Below are positions 11,481-21,763 of a stretch of 64,000 nucleotides of DNA, one piece after another (position 1 is the first letter of the stretch; each line of letters starts with the position of its first letter). Under the pieces are notes generated by a model. It ran no database searches and was not told where the DNA came from. It saw nothing but the letters and a program-made list of their open reading frames with translations. The DNA lies in contig NC_067198.1 of NCBI RefSeq assembly GCF_000699445.3, positions 31,065,536 through 31,129,535 on the forward strand, in the 5' to 3' direction. The DNA is from Schistosoma haematobium (taxonomy: Eukaryota > Platyhelminthes > Trematoda > Strigeidida > Schistosomatidae). Position numbers and translations under genes: made by a program.

Positions 11481-12589
11481 ACATTATGCTGATTTCTTTA
11501 AAAGATATGAAAAAACAACTGTTTAACAAAAATACAAATTTTTAAAATGAAACTAAATTAATATATAAGTAATTATTTACGAAACTGTCTTTTTATTCTA
11601 GTAATCGATGTAGCATACTTTTTCATCTTATTTTCCGTAATAATTATCTAACCATCATATAACTTAATTATGAATGTAGATATATCTTCTTTAAAATGTA
11701 CTCAATATTACAAATGAAGAAGACTTAGTCTTATCCATCATCAAAACAAGAATAATTACATAAGGATTATGAAGGTTAACAAATAAAAAGAGGGTAAATT
11801 CGATACTATACTCTTCAACTCCACTTTTAATCATATAACTGATCGGTTCATTGAAATGATTTGATTTTGGTATCTTGTCATTGTTAGAATCATTGACCAA
11901 TGTCATGTGTTACTAATCCATTAGTGCTACTAATACAATTCAATCTACCATGTCGTAATGTGAAAACTATTCTAGGTGATTCAATATTGTGTTTACTAAA
12001 TTGAGATGATAATTATTTTCAAAGAAAATTCTGAACTTAGATCTAACGCTAGTTGCATGTGAGCTAGCTCTATAGTAACGCTTCAGTCTGTCAAACCATG
12101 TGATGCGGTTTCGAACCCAACAAAGAACATAAGTTACTTCAATGTTGCATATACGCCTTGTTGAAGAGTATCAACCGGAGCGAAATCTAGACCAAAGATT
12201 TCTTTCTAATTACACACAATCGCCTGAAATATTAAATAAATTTAACTAACACTGAAATAATACTCTAAATATTTTTAGTAAGTAATAATTATAATTATAA
12301 ACTTACTGAACTATATAGTCATTAGAATATGAAAATCCATGCGTACAGAAATTTAATCATTTAGAAAACTATAATTATCCCTACTATAGTACGTGAATTG
12401 TCTGTACTTACTATTCTCTCAAATAAAAGTTTTGAATATCTCGTTAGTTTAACTGTGTATTTCTTCCATATGTATATTGGCTTTTTTTATTTCTAACACT
12501 CTTATTCCACAAACATTCGTTCACAAAATGTCATTTCTTTAAATTCAAACTATACAATATGACTTTAAACTTAACCCCATTGCACATGT
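11481..12589. other. Intergenic; possible decayed tRNA-like SINE near 12060-12130
   Basis: Downstream of the neuropeptide exon the sequence is AT-rich. A tRNA-like piece near 12055-12125 carries a B-box-like GGTTTCGAACCC but no clear A box, fold or 3' element end. The remainder shows nothing. Confidence 0.35.
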
Positions 12590-12770
12590 TAATGGCAATC
12601 AGCACTCAGTAGCTAATTGGATAACGCGATGGCGTTTGAAGTGAACGGTAATGGGTTCAAGTCTTGGTGTAAACATCAACTTTGAGACCTAGGTGCAGCT
12701 GACGAGTCCGAAACAGGACGAAACGCCCATCCTGAATTCCACTGCTAGCCATCATCTATCTTTGTTTATT
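12590..12770 (+). repeat. tRNA-derived SINE of second type with hammerhead core
   Basis: A tRNA-like 5' part (A box near 12610-12628, B box GGGTTCAAGTCTTGG near 12654-12668) is followed by a hammerhead core and a 3' part containing GAATTCCACTGCTAGCC. The tRNA-like part and the 3' end differ from the other SINE type in this window, so this is a separate family. Decayed relatives lie at 13440-13660, 17770-17910 and 23035-23115. Confidence 0.7.
12699..12724 (+). ncRNA. Hammerhead ribozyme core, intact boxes
   Basis: CTGACGAG, stem II (TCC with a GAAACA loop and GGA), then CGAAAC. Both conserved boxes are perfect. An upstream GGCGT (12631-12635) could pair with ACGCC just after the core to give stem III, but stem I would then be very long. 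The catalytic fold needs to be tested. Confidence 0.7.
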
Positions 12771-13439
12771 ATGTCTTTCGTTTGTTCGTGTTTTGAATAT
12801 CTGGGTAAGAAGATAAACAATTTTATATCAACTAGGTGCATAAATCCATTCATTTAATCAAATAGAATCATTTGGAAGAAACAAACCAAATCAAATAGAT
12901 TCAACTGTTTATGAAAAAAAACTCCGAAGATTTTATTAATTTTATTTGTTTTACACTTACTTTGGAAGATGAAAAATCAACATTTTTTGTGTTTATAGTT
13001 TAACTAATACGGGATAACGTTTAAATTGATGATTTATTATAGAAAACTGATATAATGGTTGATCGTCTAATAATTACTTGATCTTACACTGTTCCAAAGA
13101 TTATGATAAATAGTCGACAAATCACTTTCATGAATAGATCAGATAGACTTTTATAAATATATACTTTAGTTGTTTACGATTCGACAGTATTTCAGTATGG
13201 AACACATTAATCAGACCTACAACTAGTATTATGGTTGATAAATTTGTATTAAATCTTAAATGAATCAAGTCATCATAGACTGATAGGATTAAAACGATGG
13301 ATAATTTGGTATAATTATTTAAAAGTACATTATGATCAATATACGTGTAAGATGAATCAAGTAAATTTGTACAGGATACAAATATACCAAAAGAGATTGA
13401 TCGATTGCAGTCCTAGACATCTAAGAAAAGATTCAAATA
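12771..13439. other. AT-rich intergenic sequence, nothing recognised
   Basis: No supported gene or repeat. Confidence 0.5.
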
Positions 13440-13660
13440 ACCAATAAAAATGAGTCTAAGTGCACCAAATTCCACAAATCAGAGGCTATCTGTACTCAGT
13501 AACCAAATGGATAATGCATTGAAGTTTGAAGTGATGAGTATTAAATTTGAATTTAAGAGTGAATATCAACTCTTGGATCCAGGTGTATCCAGTCAACGAG
13601 TCCTAAATATAAGACGTGTTCAGCGTCCTGCATTCCACTACCAAACATAATCCACCACTT
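13440..13660 (+). repeat. Decayed second-type SINE
   Basis: Collinear with 12590-12770: a counterpart of the tRNA-like start near 13485-13515, then a CAACGAGTCC remnant of the first hammerhead box (13593-13602) and GCATTCCACTACC near the end. The GAAA box is destroyed. A 66-codon frame across it is incidental. Confidence 0.55.
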
Positions 13661-13743
13661 CTATAAAACTTATGATAAAATAGCTAAATAGAAGACATCC
13701 TTACAGGATGTACATATGCTGAAAAAAATGATTATTTGTAGTT

Positions 13744-13887
13744 TTGAAAATCTGGTTAGCGTTTTTTTAGAGAGTAAGTTTTCTACGGGATGGAGTCGCT
13801 AACCTCATACCCAACCCTCCTCCTTTACCCGGGCTTGGGACCGGCAGTAACTTTAGAAGGGATACAGGTGGAGTTAGAGCTACAGAG
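13744..13887 (+). other. GC-richer segment fused to the RT fragment
   Basis: The segment contains CCCGGGCTTGGGACCGGC-type sequence, compositionally unlike the flanks. It joins directly to the RT block at 13888 and is probably retrotransposon leader sequence brought next to the RT by an internal deletion. No frame is identifiable. Confidence 0.35.
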
Positions 13888-14298
13888 CTACTCTCTCCCT
13901 TCCTCTTTCTTCTGGTGGTCGATTGGATTATGAAGACCTTGACATCTAAGGGAAAACACGGAATAAAATGGACATCTCAGAATCAATTAGACGATTTGGA
14001 CTTCGCAGATGACCTAGCCCTCCTGTCGCATACACATGAACAAATGCAGATAAAGACAGCCAGTGTAGCAGCAGTCTCTACATCAGTAAGCCTCAACATA
14101 CACAGGCAGAAAACCAAGGTTCTCTAATAAAACACGGAGAACGGCAATCTAATCACACTTGATTGCGAAACTCTGGAAGACATAGAATCTTTCACGTACT
14201 TGGCAAGCATCATCGATGAACAAGGAGGATCGGATGCAAATGTGAAGGCGTGGATTGGCAGAACAAGGGCCGCAGTCCTACAGCTGAAGAACATATGG
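13888..14298 (+). pseudogene. RTE-like reverse transcriptase, first half (interrupted)
   Basis: The frame starts in the RT palm at LLSPFLFLLVVDWIMK and contains the catalytic FADDLALLSH motif (about 14004-14033). Two consecutive in-frame stops (TAATAA near 14127-14132) follow, after which the same frame continues through TLEDIESFTYL and ends at LKNIW (14298). There it is broken by a 513-bp insertion with LTR ends and resumes at 14816. The endonuclease domain and earlier RT motifs are absent. It was a 5'-truncated or internally deleted copy before the later insertion. Confidence 0.8.
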
Positions 14299-14302
14299 TA
14301 CT

Positions 14303-14815
14303 TGTGTTGGTTGGTATTGAATGTAACCCTTAAACTTCGTATACAGTTCGTTTTGATAACCGTCACTAGATAACTCTCTAACAGTATATTAATCAGAAGG
14401 CGAATACGAAGTGTTGATTACGTCTATTGTGGGACCACACACAGATATCCAAATCAAACATGAAAGAGTTGTGCCGAAAGGCAAGCAGGCAAGTGAGCGA
14501 GCGAGTGAGTCAACGAATATGAGTACGAGTAAGCGAGAGAGAGCAATGAACATGAATAGCATGGACATATATACATAGTGAAATGAACGAATCATCGAAT
14601 CAATTAAGCGGTTAGTAGTAAGGCTAGCAGCGTGAATAAATGCGTAGGCAGTAAGCAATGCTCAAGCTTACATGTTCATACATTCGCAACAATAATAAAG
14701 ATACAATGATATAGATAAGTTGTTGTTATACGGATGACTCAGTTCGTTAATGAGTTAATAAAATGACTTATTCGAATTAAATGTGAACAAACTTAATTGC
14801 ACGTGAGTTACTACA
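14303..14815 (+). mobile_element. Probable solo LTR nested in RTE copy
   Basis: The 513-bp insert starts TGTG and ends TACA (TG...CA). It is flanked by TACT (14299-14302) and AACT (14816-14819), a 4-bp target duplication with one change. The interrupted RT frame closes exactly when the insert and one flank are removed, which fixes the boundaries. A purine-rich run of GAGCGAGCGAGTGAG type and an AATAAAG poly(A)-like signal (14693-14699) fit an LTR on the plus strand. It has no coding sequence. A solo LTR arises by recombination between the two LTRs of a full element. Confidence 0.75.
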
Positions 14816-15300
14816 AACTCAAAACAACTTTCGACCAATATCAAAGTTAGAATCTTCAATACGAACATCAAGATAGTTCTACTGTACGAAGCTGAGAAGT
14901 GGAGAACTAATACAACCGTCATCAAAAAGGTACAAGTAGTTGTCTACGCAAGATACTCAACATCCATTGGCCGGATACCATCAACAACAGCCTACTGTGG
15001 GAAAGAACAAATCAGCTTACAGCTGAAGAAGAAATTAGGAAAAGACGGTAGAAATGGATAGAACATATATTACTCAAATCATCAAACTGCATCACGAGGC
15101 AATCCCTAACTTGGAATCCGGAAGAGAAACCTGAGAGAGGAAGGCCAAAGAACACATGACGTTGGGAAATAGAAGCAGATATGAAAAGGATGAATAACAA
15201 ATGGAAAGAGCTGGAAAGGATTACCCAGGACAGGTTTGGATGGAGAATGCTGGTGAGCGGCCTATGCTCCTCCTCGAGGAGTAACAAGCGTAAGTAAGTT
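14816..15300 (+). pseudogene. RTE-like reverse transcriptase, second half and 3' tail
   Basis: This continues the frame of 13888-14298: NSKQLSTNIKVRIFNTNIK, then [30 protein letters not shown] and [14 protein letters not shown], ending at [12 protein letters not shown]. It has several stops and at least one frameshift around 14940-14990. The tail ends in GCGTAAGTAAG at about 15289-15300. The nested solo LTR shows that this copy is older than the LTR insertion. Confidence 0.8.
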
Positions 15301-15661
15301 TTAAAAATCAATGGAAAGGTTCAAACAGCGATTACAAATGAAGTAAGAAAAATAACTTTCTGAAGATAAGAAACATAAAATTCAAAACAATCATGGTTGA
15401 CTTAAAACTTTAAAAAAATTAAGAATCATTCTGTCAAAATTTAAGCAGATTTTCTATCCAAATAATTGTACTCTTTACATTTACATTATAACTTTACAGA
15501 AGATGAAATCGTGTATTATGCTCAATCTTATCTTATTTCTTCTACACTTATTCTCTATTATTTTGAGATATGTGATAGTTTTAACTAATACACCTTTACA
15601 CATAGTATAATTATCCATTTATTTACACATAAAACATATAAATGACACTTTCTTTATTTGT
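15301..15661. other. AT-rich intergenic sequence, nothing recognised
   Basis: No supported feature. Confidence 0.5.
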
Positions 15662-15745
15662 TTCAAAATGAAATGACCGCCCAGTGCTTCCAGGTTTTTC
15701 ATGGTGATCTAGTTTCAATTGACTCACTATCTCAACTATTAAATT
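15662..15745 (+). repeat. SINE 3'-end fragment
   Basis: Contains AGTGCTTCCAGGTTTTTCATGG-like sequence and the TCAATTGACTCA segment of the first SINE type. Only the last 80 bp or so remain, and the hammerhead and tRNA-like parts are missing. Confidence 0.65.
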
Positions 15746-15819
15746 GAAAATTATCTAATTATTTTAAACATTTAAAGGTGGATAAAACTAGTACATTTAT
15801 ATATATCCAATTACGCATT

Positions 15820-16325
15820 GTAGTAAATACCAGGAGCTTGTGATCTAAGAGAAAACAACGAGTTGATGCACTTACGCCATTGCAAACGGTTTTGAACCAT
15901 ATCATTTAGTCTTTAACCACTGGTTACATTAATCACGCAGACCCCAACCAGATAATCTGCACCTGTCAACATGATTCAGTCTAATTATCAACGAATTCAT
16001 AGACTGGTGTCACGTCTTAGTTTAGCCCCTCCCCATCTTTCCTCCAACCTACTCCAATATCGGATAATACTACCTGTCGTGGTACTGAGTAGATGGGGAT
16101 ACGTAAAACATTTCTCAACCATCTGAGTTTATAAAGACTTAATACCTCATCAATCAAATTGTCATGCTTACCTAGTACCCCTTTTTTAACCCAGCGATTG
16201 TTTACTCCATGTTCCCAAAATACACAAGCAACGCTCTATCATCAAATACAAGTAACTTATGAATATCCTCTATTCTTAATGGCCATGTTTCACACCTATC
16301 AATACAGATTCTATGAGAAGAATAA
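15820..16325 (-). pseudogene. RTE-like RT C-terminal fragment, minus strand
   Basis: On the minus strand the pieces LRWLRNVLRIP, PRQVVLSDIGVGW and CRLSGWGLRD follow in the same order as in the copy at 153-728, with stops and frameshifts between them. The 5' side near 16325 begins at the ETWP region. It is the same family as the first feature but more decayed and in opposite orientation. No 3' tail is clear on its left side. Confidence 0.7.
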
Positions 16326-16543
16326 ATTAGATAAATGATAATATTTTATATAATCATTTCTTTACTGATGAATTATTAAATACTGAAATAATATATCTCT
16401 AGAGCAAATTATTCATAATGATAAGTATCTTTAATGCTTTTAATACAAGAGTAATTAAATGACACCATCAAAAATAAAATAAATAATACAGATTTTACAT
16501 CATTATTGATAAAATGTATTTTTCTAACAAAATTAATTCTCAT

Positions 16544-16583
16544 TCTCCCTCCCTCCCTCTCTCTTTCTCTCTCTCTCTCTCTA
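16544..16583. repeat. (CCCT)/(CT)n low-complexity tract
   Basis: A pyrimidine-rich run of CCCT units passes into CT dinucleotides. Confidence 0.9.
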
Positions 16584-16747
16584 TCCTCTAACATATGTTA
16601 ACAGGAATTCATGTACAATGATCATCTGATTACATTGAGTAACTGTAAATTAATCAATAAGCATTTCTATCAGTTTTATATCTTTTGTTAATAACAGACA
16701 TCAAGAAGATAAACTATTTTGGAATGAGACAGGTATTCTCATCCTCA

Positions 16748-16770
16748 TTATTATTATTATTATTATTATT
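16748..16770. repeat. (ATT)n microsatellite
   Basis: Seven to eight ATT units. Confidence 0.9.
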
Positions 16771-17078
16771 TGGTATTATTTCAAGTATTTTGTAAGAGGA
16801 TTATTCATTTAAAGGCAGTACAAAACGAAATAGGTTGGAAGGGAATAATAAAACATTTACGTAAAAAGAAAGAAGGATATTTTTCCTAATGTAAAGTGAT
16901 ATATATACAGTACAAACTCTTTTTATTTTGAACATCTGCTTTAATTTGTTATTTGTAAACAATAGTTTAGATAAATAATACATTTTTTCTTCCATATATT
17001 TGCTTATCATTATTGTTGATAGAATGATTGTTTCATTATAAACTATAAGATGATTAAAGTGATTATAACATTATCTAT

Positions 17079-17081
<3 letters not shown>

Positions 17082-17134
<53 letters not shown>
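17082..17134. repeat. (TAA)n microsatellite
   Basis: About 17 TAA/ATA units in an uninterrupted run. Confidence 0.95.
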
Positions 17135-17135
<1 letters not shown>

Positions 17136-17227
17136 TATTTTATATTGGAAATTATCACTATGTATATTGAAACGATGCTATTTGATTAATGCAATCAACT
17201 TTTGGTTTATTAGTTATAGTCTTAAAT

Positions 17228-17254
17228 ATTTTGAAAAGAGCAAGAACAAACATG
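17228..17254. repeat. Left half of a host palindrome split by a foldback element
   Basis: This 27-nt segment is the exact reverse complement of 17447-17473. Without the insertion the two halves would form a 50-bp perfect palindrome centred on CATG. Confidence 0.8.
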
Positions 17255-17410
17255 TTTTGATTGAGATCATGAACCGATTGATGTTAGACCACCACAATTG
17301 AAAACCTGGAAGCACTGGACGGCCGTTTCGTCCTACAATGGGACGTCCAGTGCTTCCAGGTTTTCAATTGTGGTGGTCTAACATCAATCGGTTCATGATC
17401 TCAATCAAAA
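17255..17410. mobile_element. Miniature SINE foldback, perfect 67-bp arms
   Basis: The left arm 17255-17321 and right arm 17344-17410 are exact reverse complements with a 22-nt loop. Each arm is the 3' end of the first SINE type (from CGTCCAGTGCTTCC to the TCATGATCTCAATC segment). The right side continues into the normal SINE terminus up to about 17434. AACAAACATGTTT occurs on both sides (17245-17257 and 17441-17453), as expected for a target duplication. The loop holds a remnant of the second hammerhead box on the minus strand. It has no coding capacity. Confidence 0.85.
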
Positions 17411-17769
17411 CTTAATAATCTCCACAACCCCTATACTAGTAACAAACATGTTTGTTCTTGCTCTTTTCAAAATGATAAAGGGAACTATGTGTATGAAATT
17501 TCTCAAACATTTATTTTATTTGGTTATGTCCAGCCAACTGGTTAGTATCAATGATATTTTTTGGGTGAGAGGGGAAGTAATAAAAAGGGTATGAACACAA
17601 AACAAAATAAATCAGCCTATAAGTATTTACTGAAAAAAAGTTCCTATTATTTTTATTGTTAATGATAAAATTAATCTTTGTTCACAGACAAGATAGACTT
17701 TGGTTATTAGTGGGATCTAAAAGGCGAGTTTTATCTTATTTAGAACTTGTCAAATATATGTAACTGCAT

Positions 17770-17910
17770 CCTAGTGTTGATGTTTACTCCGTCTGTCACT
17801 CGAAGCGGAAAGTATTAGATTCAAATTTAAGAATAAATATCAAATCTGGGATTCAGGTGTATTCAGACGACGAATTTCAACGTCCTGGGTTCCATTGCTA
17901 AATATAACCC
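17770..17910 (+). repeat. Decayed second-type SINE
   Basis: Collinear with 12590-12770, with counterparts of the tRNA-like block and a CGACGAATT remnant of the first hammerhead box near 17866-17874, then TGGGTTCCATTGCTA near the end. The GAAA box is not recognisable. Confidence 0.5.
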
Positions 17911-17924
17911 ATCACTTTTATAAA

Positions 17925-18508
17925 ATCCATGATAAAATGACCAAATAAAAGGCATCGCTACAGTACGAACGTATGTCAACTGAGAATGATCACTCATACT
18001 TCTTGTCTACGAAAGTTGTGTTGGGAGATTTGTGTTTAATCTCTGAATGCATAAGATATATGAAAACAAATAATCCATCATTTCCTATATTTTAATGCTT
18101 GTTCTAATGTTCATTACTATCAAGTGAAGGCAATTAAAATTTGGTCTCTAAATAATGTTCAGATTAACAGTGATGAATTATTAAAAACTGAAATACTGTG
18201 ATCTTTTCTGTATCATAGTTATTGAAACACCATTTAAAAATTACAAACATTTGTTTAAATATGTCTTTTAAATAAATAGCGAATTCTTTTTTAAAGAAAA
18301 TGAATAATTTCTGGTTACGAGAGGGTGAATTGGTCCTTTATAAAATAGTAAGGCAAAGATGATCATATATATATAATCTCTGTACTGGCTGCTTTTACTG
18401 ACAGAGTCCGAAAACTCACATATATTGACTCATCGTTATTATTCCTTTATAAGGACTTTCATGACGATAGTGAATTCTCCTATGACTATTCATAGACAAT
18501 AAGAAAAA
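17925..18508. other. AT-rich intergenic sequence, nothing recognised
   Basis: No supported gene or repeat. Confidence 0.5.
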
Positions 18509-18908
18509 CTATCAGAATGTGTTTTGTGGAGTTTTAGAAATTTCACAGGTTGAAATCATGAGTCATTTGAAGCTAGACCACCATTGAAAACCTGGAAGCA
18601 CTGGACGGCCGTTCCGCCCTGGCACGGGACTCCTCAGCAGTGCGCATCTACGATCCCGCACCACGCGGGGCTCGAACCCAGGACCTACTGGCTTCGCGCG
18701 CGAGCACCTAACCACTAGACCACTGAGCCGGCATCCAACGGTGTTAATGTCTAACTTCAACCAATCCACGAAGTTGCGCCACCGTACACCATTGTCTTTA
18801 GTGAGTTGTTTTCTCACAACAGATCGGTTGAACTCCACTGGTAACGGCTTCTCACTAGAACTTCAGGAGATTTTCTTGAAGTCAGTCACTAGTGAGCAGT
18901 TGATTATT
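18509..18908 (-). repeat. Hammerhead SINE, near full length, minus strand
   Basis: On the minus strand the 5' leader (to 18780), tRNA-like block (B box in GGGTTCGAGCCC, A box in GGTCTAGTGGTTAGG), hammerhead and 3' end are all present. TATCAGAATG lies at 18509-18518 and again at 18909-18918, a probable 10-bp target duplication or the start of a second, foldback copy. The GC-rich tRNA-like part stands out from the AT-rich flanks. Confidence 0.75.
18611..18637 (-). ncRNA. Hammerhead core, second box mutated
   Basis: On the minus strand CTGAGGAG is intact and stem II pairs, but the second box reads CGGAAC instead of CGAAAC. Likely inactive. Confidence 0.5.
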
Positions 18909-18918
18909 ATCAGAATGG

Positions 18919-19075
18919 GTTTTGTGGAGAGTTTTAGAAATTTCACAGGTTGAAATCATGAGTCATTTGAAGCTAGAGGAGTCCCATACCAGGACGAAAC
19001 GGCCGTCTAGTGCTTCCAGGTTTTCAATGGTGGTCTAGCTTCAACTGACTCATGATTTCAACCTGTGAAATAAGA
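18919..19075. mobile_element. SINE foldback fragment with half a hammerhead
   Basis: ATTTCACAGGTTGAAATCAT near 18939-18963 is inverted at 19047-19070, so the ends can pair over roughly 38 bp. Between them is the 3' half of the SINE, with GGAGTCCC, the stem II loop and CGAAAC but no CTGA. It directly adjoins the full SINE at 18509-18908. Confidence 0.7.
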
Positions 19076-19544
19076 AAAACGTTCACAACTTACAAAACAC
19101 TAACATGGTTACATAATAACAGTTTAGTAATAATAGTATCACTGTGAGTACAAGATTAGTTCACAGACATAACTAGATTTATTGTAACAATTCTACTCAA
19201 ACTAAAATCTAAGTGGTAAGCATAAATAAAATTGACATAGTTGTTCATAGCGATATACGATACAATCGAAGTTTTTAAACAAGAAAATTTAGTAAATAAT
19301 GGTCCTAAATTAGACTTTTAATGGCTTTTACAAACAGCAAAGAAACTATGACAAATAAAAGACCAACTTTAAAGATTTACTAGTTCCTGATTATCCAAAT
19401 TAAAGCTTATTGATATGCATCCATTTCATAAATAAAGCATTTTTCTAATACATCTCTGATTAAAACTTAATTCAAAAAATTATTTCATTCATGACAATTA
19501 GATCTTCAGAAGAATATGCTCAATAAAATTTTTTATCAATATGG
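19076..19544. other. AT-rich intergenic sequence, nothing recognised
   Basis: No supported feature. Confidence 0.5.
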
Positions 19545-19855
19545 GGTTGTGGAGATTATTAAGTTTAATTTAAGGTTTGACCAGTGGAGCTAATCAGTGC
19601 CGGGTAAAGACATGTATCTACCTCAGACAATCGAAGATAGTCGCGTGATTTCGCGGATTGGTTGAGGTTAGACATTAACGCCGTTGGATGCCGGGTCAGT
19701 GGTTTAGAGTTTAAGCGTTCGCGCGCGAGACAAGTAGTCCTGAGTTTGAATTCGGCCAGCGGGATCGTGGAAGCGCACCACTGAGGAGTCCCGTACTAGG
19801 ACGGTTTTACAGTGGTGGTCTAACATCGATCGCTTTATGATCTTAATCAAAAATT
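19545..19855 (+). repeat. Hammerhead SINE, internally deleted
   Basis: The leader, tRNA-like block (near 19690-19755) and CTGAGGAG box (19781-19788) with stem II are present. After GGACGG (19799-19804) the sequence jumps to the far 3' end, so the GAAA box and the conserved CGTCCAGTGCTTCC stretch are deleted. The 5' end carries GGGGTTGTGGAGATTATTAA, the inverse of the usual 3' end. Confidence 0.7.
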
Positions 19856-20168
19856 TTCTTTAGTTTGAAGTTCATCCAGGCTAAAGGCAAATGTTTATTC
19901 AAACTAAAGCAGTGAACATTTGACATGAATGTAAATTTATAGGTTTTAATTTTAAATGACTTTTCTCCCAAAAAAATGCTTGAAAACCTTTTCATTGAAT
20001 TAATTTTGTTTTTCCATTCTATATTAGAAGTTTTAAAAATATCAAAAGTATACTTTAGCTTATTATCTTTGTTACTTGTCTTCAAAATGTTCTTTAATAT
20101 ATGATCAAAAAATTCTTCAATTATAAAAACCATGAAATAGTTTAATAACATTACTTCTAATCTTTGTT

Positions 20169-20200
20169 ACAGATTATCTTACAATCCTAAGATAATCTGT
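20169..20200. repeat. Perfect 13-bp inverted repeat hairpin
   Basis: ACAGATTATCTTA (20169-20181) and its exact reverse complement (20188-20200) flank a 6-nt loop. There is no U-run or GC-rich stem to suggest a terminator, and the function is unknown. Confidence 0.8.
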
Positions 20201-20380
20201 AAATAACTGAATAATTTTTCAGTAGTGCGCACAAACCAACTTTGTAGTGAAATCTAATGTCATATTCTTTTACCTGATTATTTATCTTAAGTCATAAAAG
20301 ACAAATCAATCTTGAGTACTGTAAAGATAACCAAAGTTTTGATATAGTGGAGAAGATTTGTAGCTCAGATGGATGATTTA

Positions 20381-20731
20381 GATGGAGTTTTGTTCTCTGA
20401 GCTGAATGGTTTAGTCGTGGAGCTTTCATCGTTCTCCTGAACGACATCAACGGCAGCGCAAACGTCAGGCAGAAATGAAGTGTTCAAATTTCTTCACATG
20501 TGGTTCACAGCTTATCCTGTACACCTCGATAATGATTGGTTCTTGTTGACCCTAAACCTGTCATTATTTATTTCTTTGTTTTGATTGCATCTCCCCCCAA
20601 AAAAGTCAAACCAATGTGGAGAAATTCGAACACTTCATTCCTACCTGAAGTTTGTGCTGCTAATGATTTCGTTTAGGAGAATGATGAAGTTTCACGACTA
20701 AACCATTCAGCTCAGAGAACAAAACTCCATC
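20381..20731. repeat. Inverted repeat of an unidentified interspersed sequence
   Basis: The left arm 20381-20505 and right arm 20609-20731 are reverse complements with scattered mismatches; a 103-bp spacer separates them. The arm contains GAGTTTTGTTCTCTGAGCTG and has no coding frame. It is not the hammerhead SINE. It may be a foldback element or two opposed copies of a repeat. Confidence 0.7.
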
Positions 20732-20929
20732 AAAAGCTTTGATGTTTTTTCTTTTTAAGAAATATTTAGTTTCATGGGGGCCGTAAGTATCATCAAGTTT
20801 TAACAAAATCTAGATTTCAGTGTATTTGTATGGATTAAAACTGATAGATGAAAGAAAAGTCTGCGAAGCATACATTCTATCCAATGAATAATAGTGTAAT
20901 TTTGATAAAAGAGCTAACTAAAATCCGTG

Positions 20930-21235
20930 TCGGGTAGAAACAGGTGTTTACCTCAGTACAATGGAAGATGGTCGCGCAGTTTCGTGGATTGGTTTAGGTT
21001 AGACATTAACACCACTGAATGTCGGCTCAGTGATCCAGTTGGTTAAGCACCTGGCGCGAGACTGATAGGTCCTGGGTTCGAATCTCGCGGGCTGCCGGAT
21101 TGTGGATGCGCACTGCTAAGGAGTCCCATACTAGGACGAAACGGCCGTCCAGTGATTCCAGGTTTTCCATGGTGGTCTAGCTTCAATTGACTCATGATTT
21201 CAATCAAAAGCTTACCAATCTCCACAACCACTAAA
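20930..21235 (+). repeat. Hammerhead SINE, nearly complete
   Basis: In order: leader from CGTGTCGGG, tRNA-like block (A box near 21028-21048, B box GGGTTCGAATCTCG), hammerhead region, CGTCCAGTGATTCC and the 3' terminus ending CTCCACAACC. It is one of the better-preserved copies of the first SINE type and serves as a reference for the broken ones. Confidence 0.8.
21116..21142 (+). ncRNA. Hammerhead core, first box mutated
   Basis: CTAAGGAG replaces CTGAGGAG; stem II (GTCCC/GGAC) and CGAAAC are intact. The G to A change hits a core base, so cleavage is unlikely. Confidence 0.5.
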
Positions 21236-21758
21236 CTAAATAAATAGTTCTGAATCGATTAATATTAAGTTCATCCACAAATGTGTGTTATCCTGTTTAT
21301 TTTCTTAAAAAAACACGATGAATTAATTAAAAGACAGATGGGGAATTTAACAACTGATTACATAATTATACAAGAAACCCTTAGCACTATTTTGAATTAA
21401 ACAGATGGTCAGAGTAAACATAGAAGTGGAAAGAATAGATTTTATAATTTCTGATGGGATATGAAATGAAATTGTAAAGGATAGATTTAATTTGATGGAA
21501 TTCTACGAGTTACTGTTAAATGTTATCATTTTCATAAGTTCGATCATTATTATTATCATTATTATCGTTTGTAATTATTTTCAGAATTTGTAATATTACT
21601 ATCTAATACACCATCATTTAGTTGGTAATGATTTTCGAATTACGATTCAACATAAATAGTAGTGTATAGCTATAATGAGAAATTTTCCACTGTATTTATT
21701 TTTCTCTTTATTATGAATCAAATATATGATATTTAGAAATGTAATAATTTGTTTAATT
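21236..21758. other. AT-rich intergenic sequence, nothing recognised
   Basis: No supported feature; (ATT)-rich sequence near 21546-21570. Confidence 0.5.
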
Positions 21759-21763
21759 GTATC

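Noticed and set aside
16409..16594. 61-codon frame rich in Arg-Glu repeats
   Set aside because: It is the translation of the CT microsatellite at 16544-16583.
19843..20151. 102-codon minus-strand frame
   Set aside because: AT-rich, lysine/phenylalanine-rich composition without a motif; fits a chance frame.
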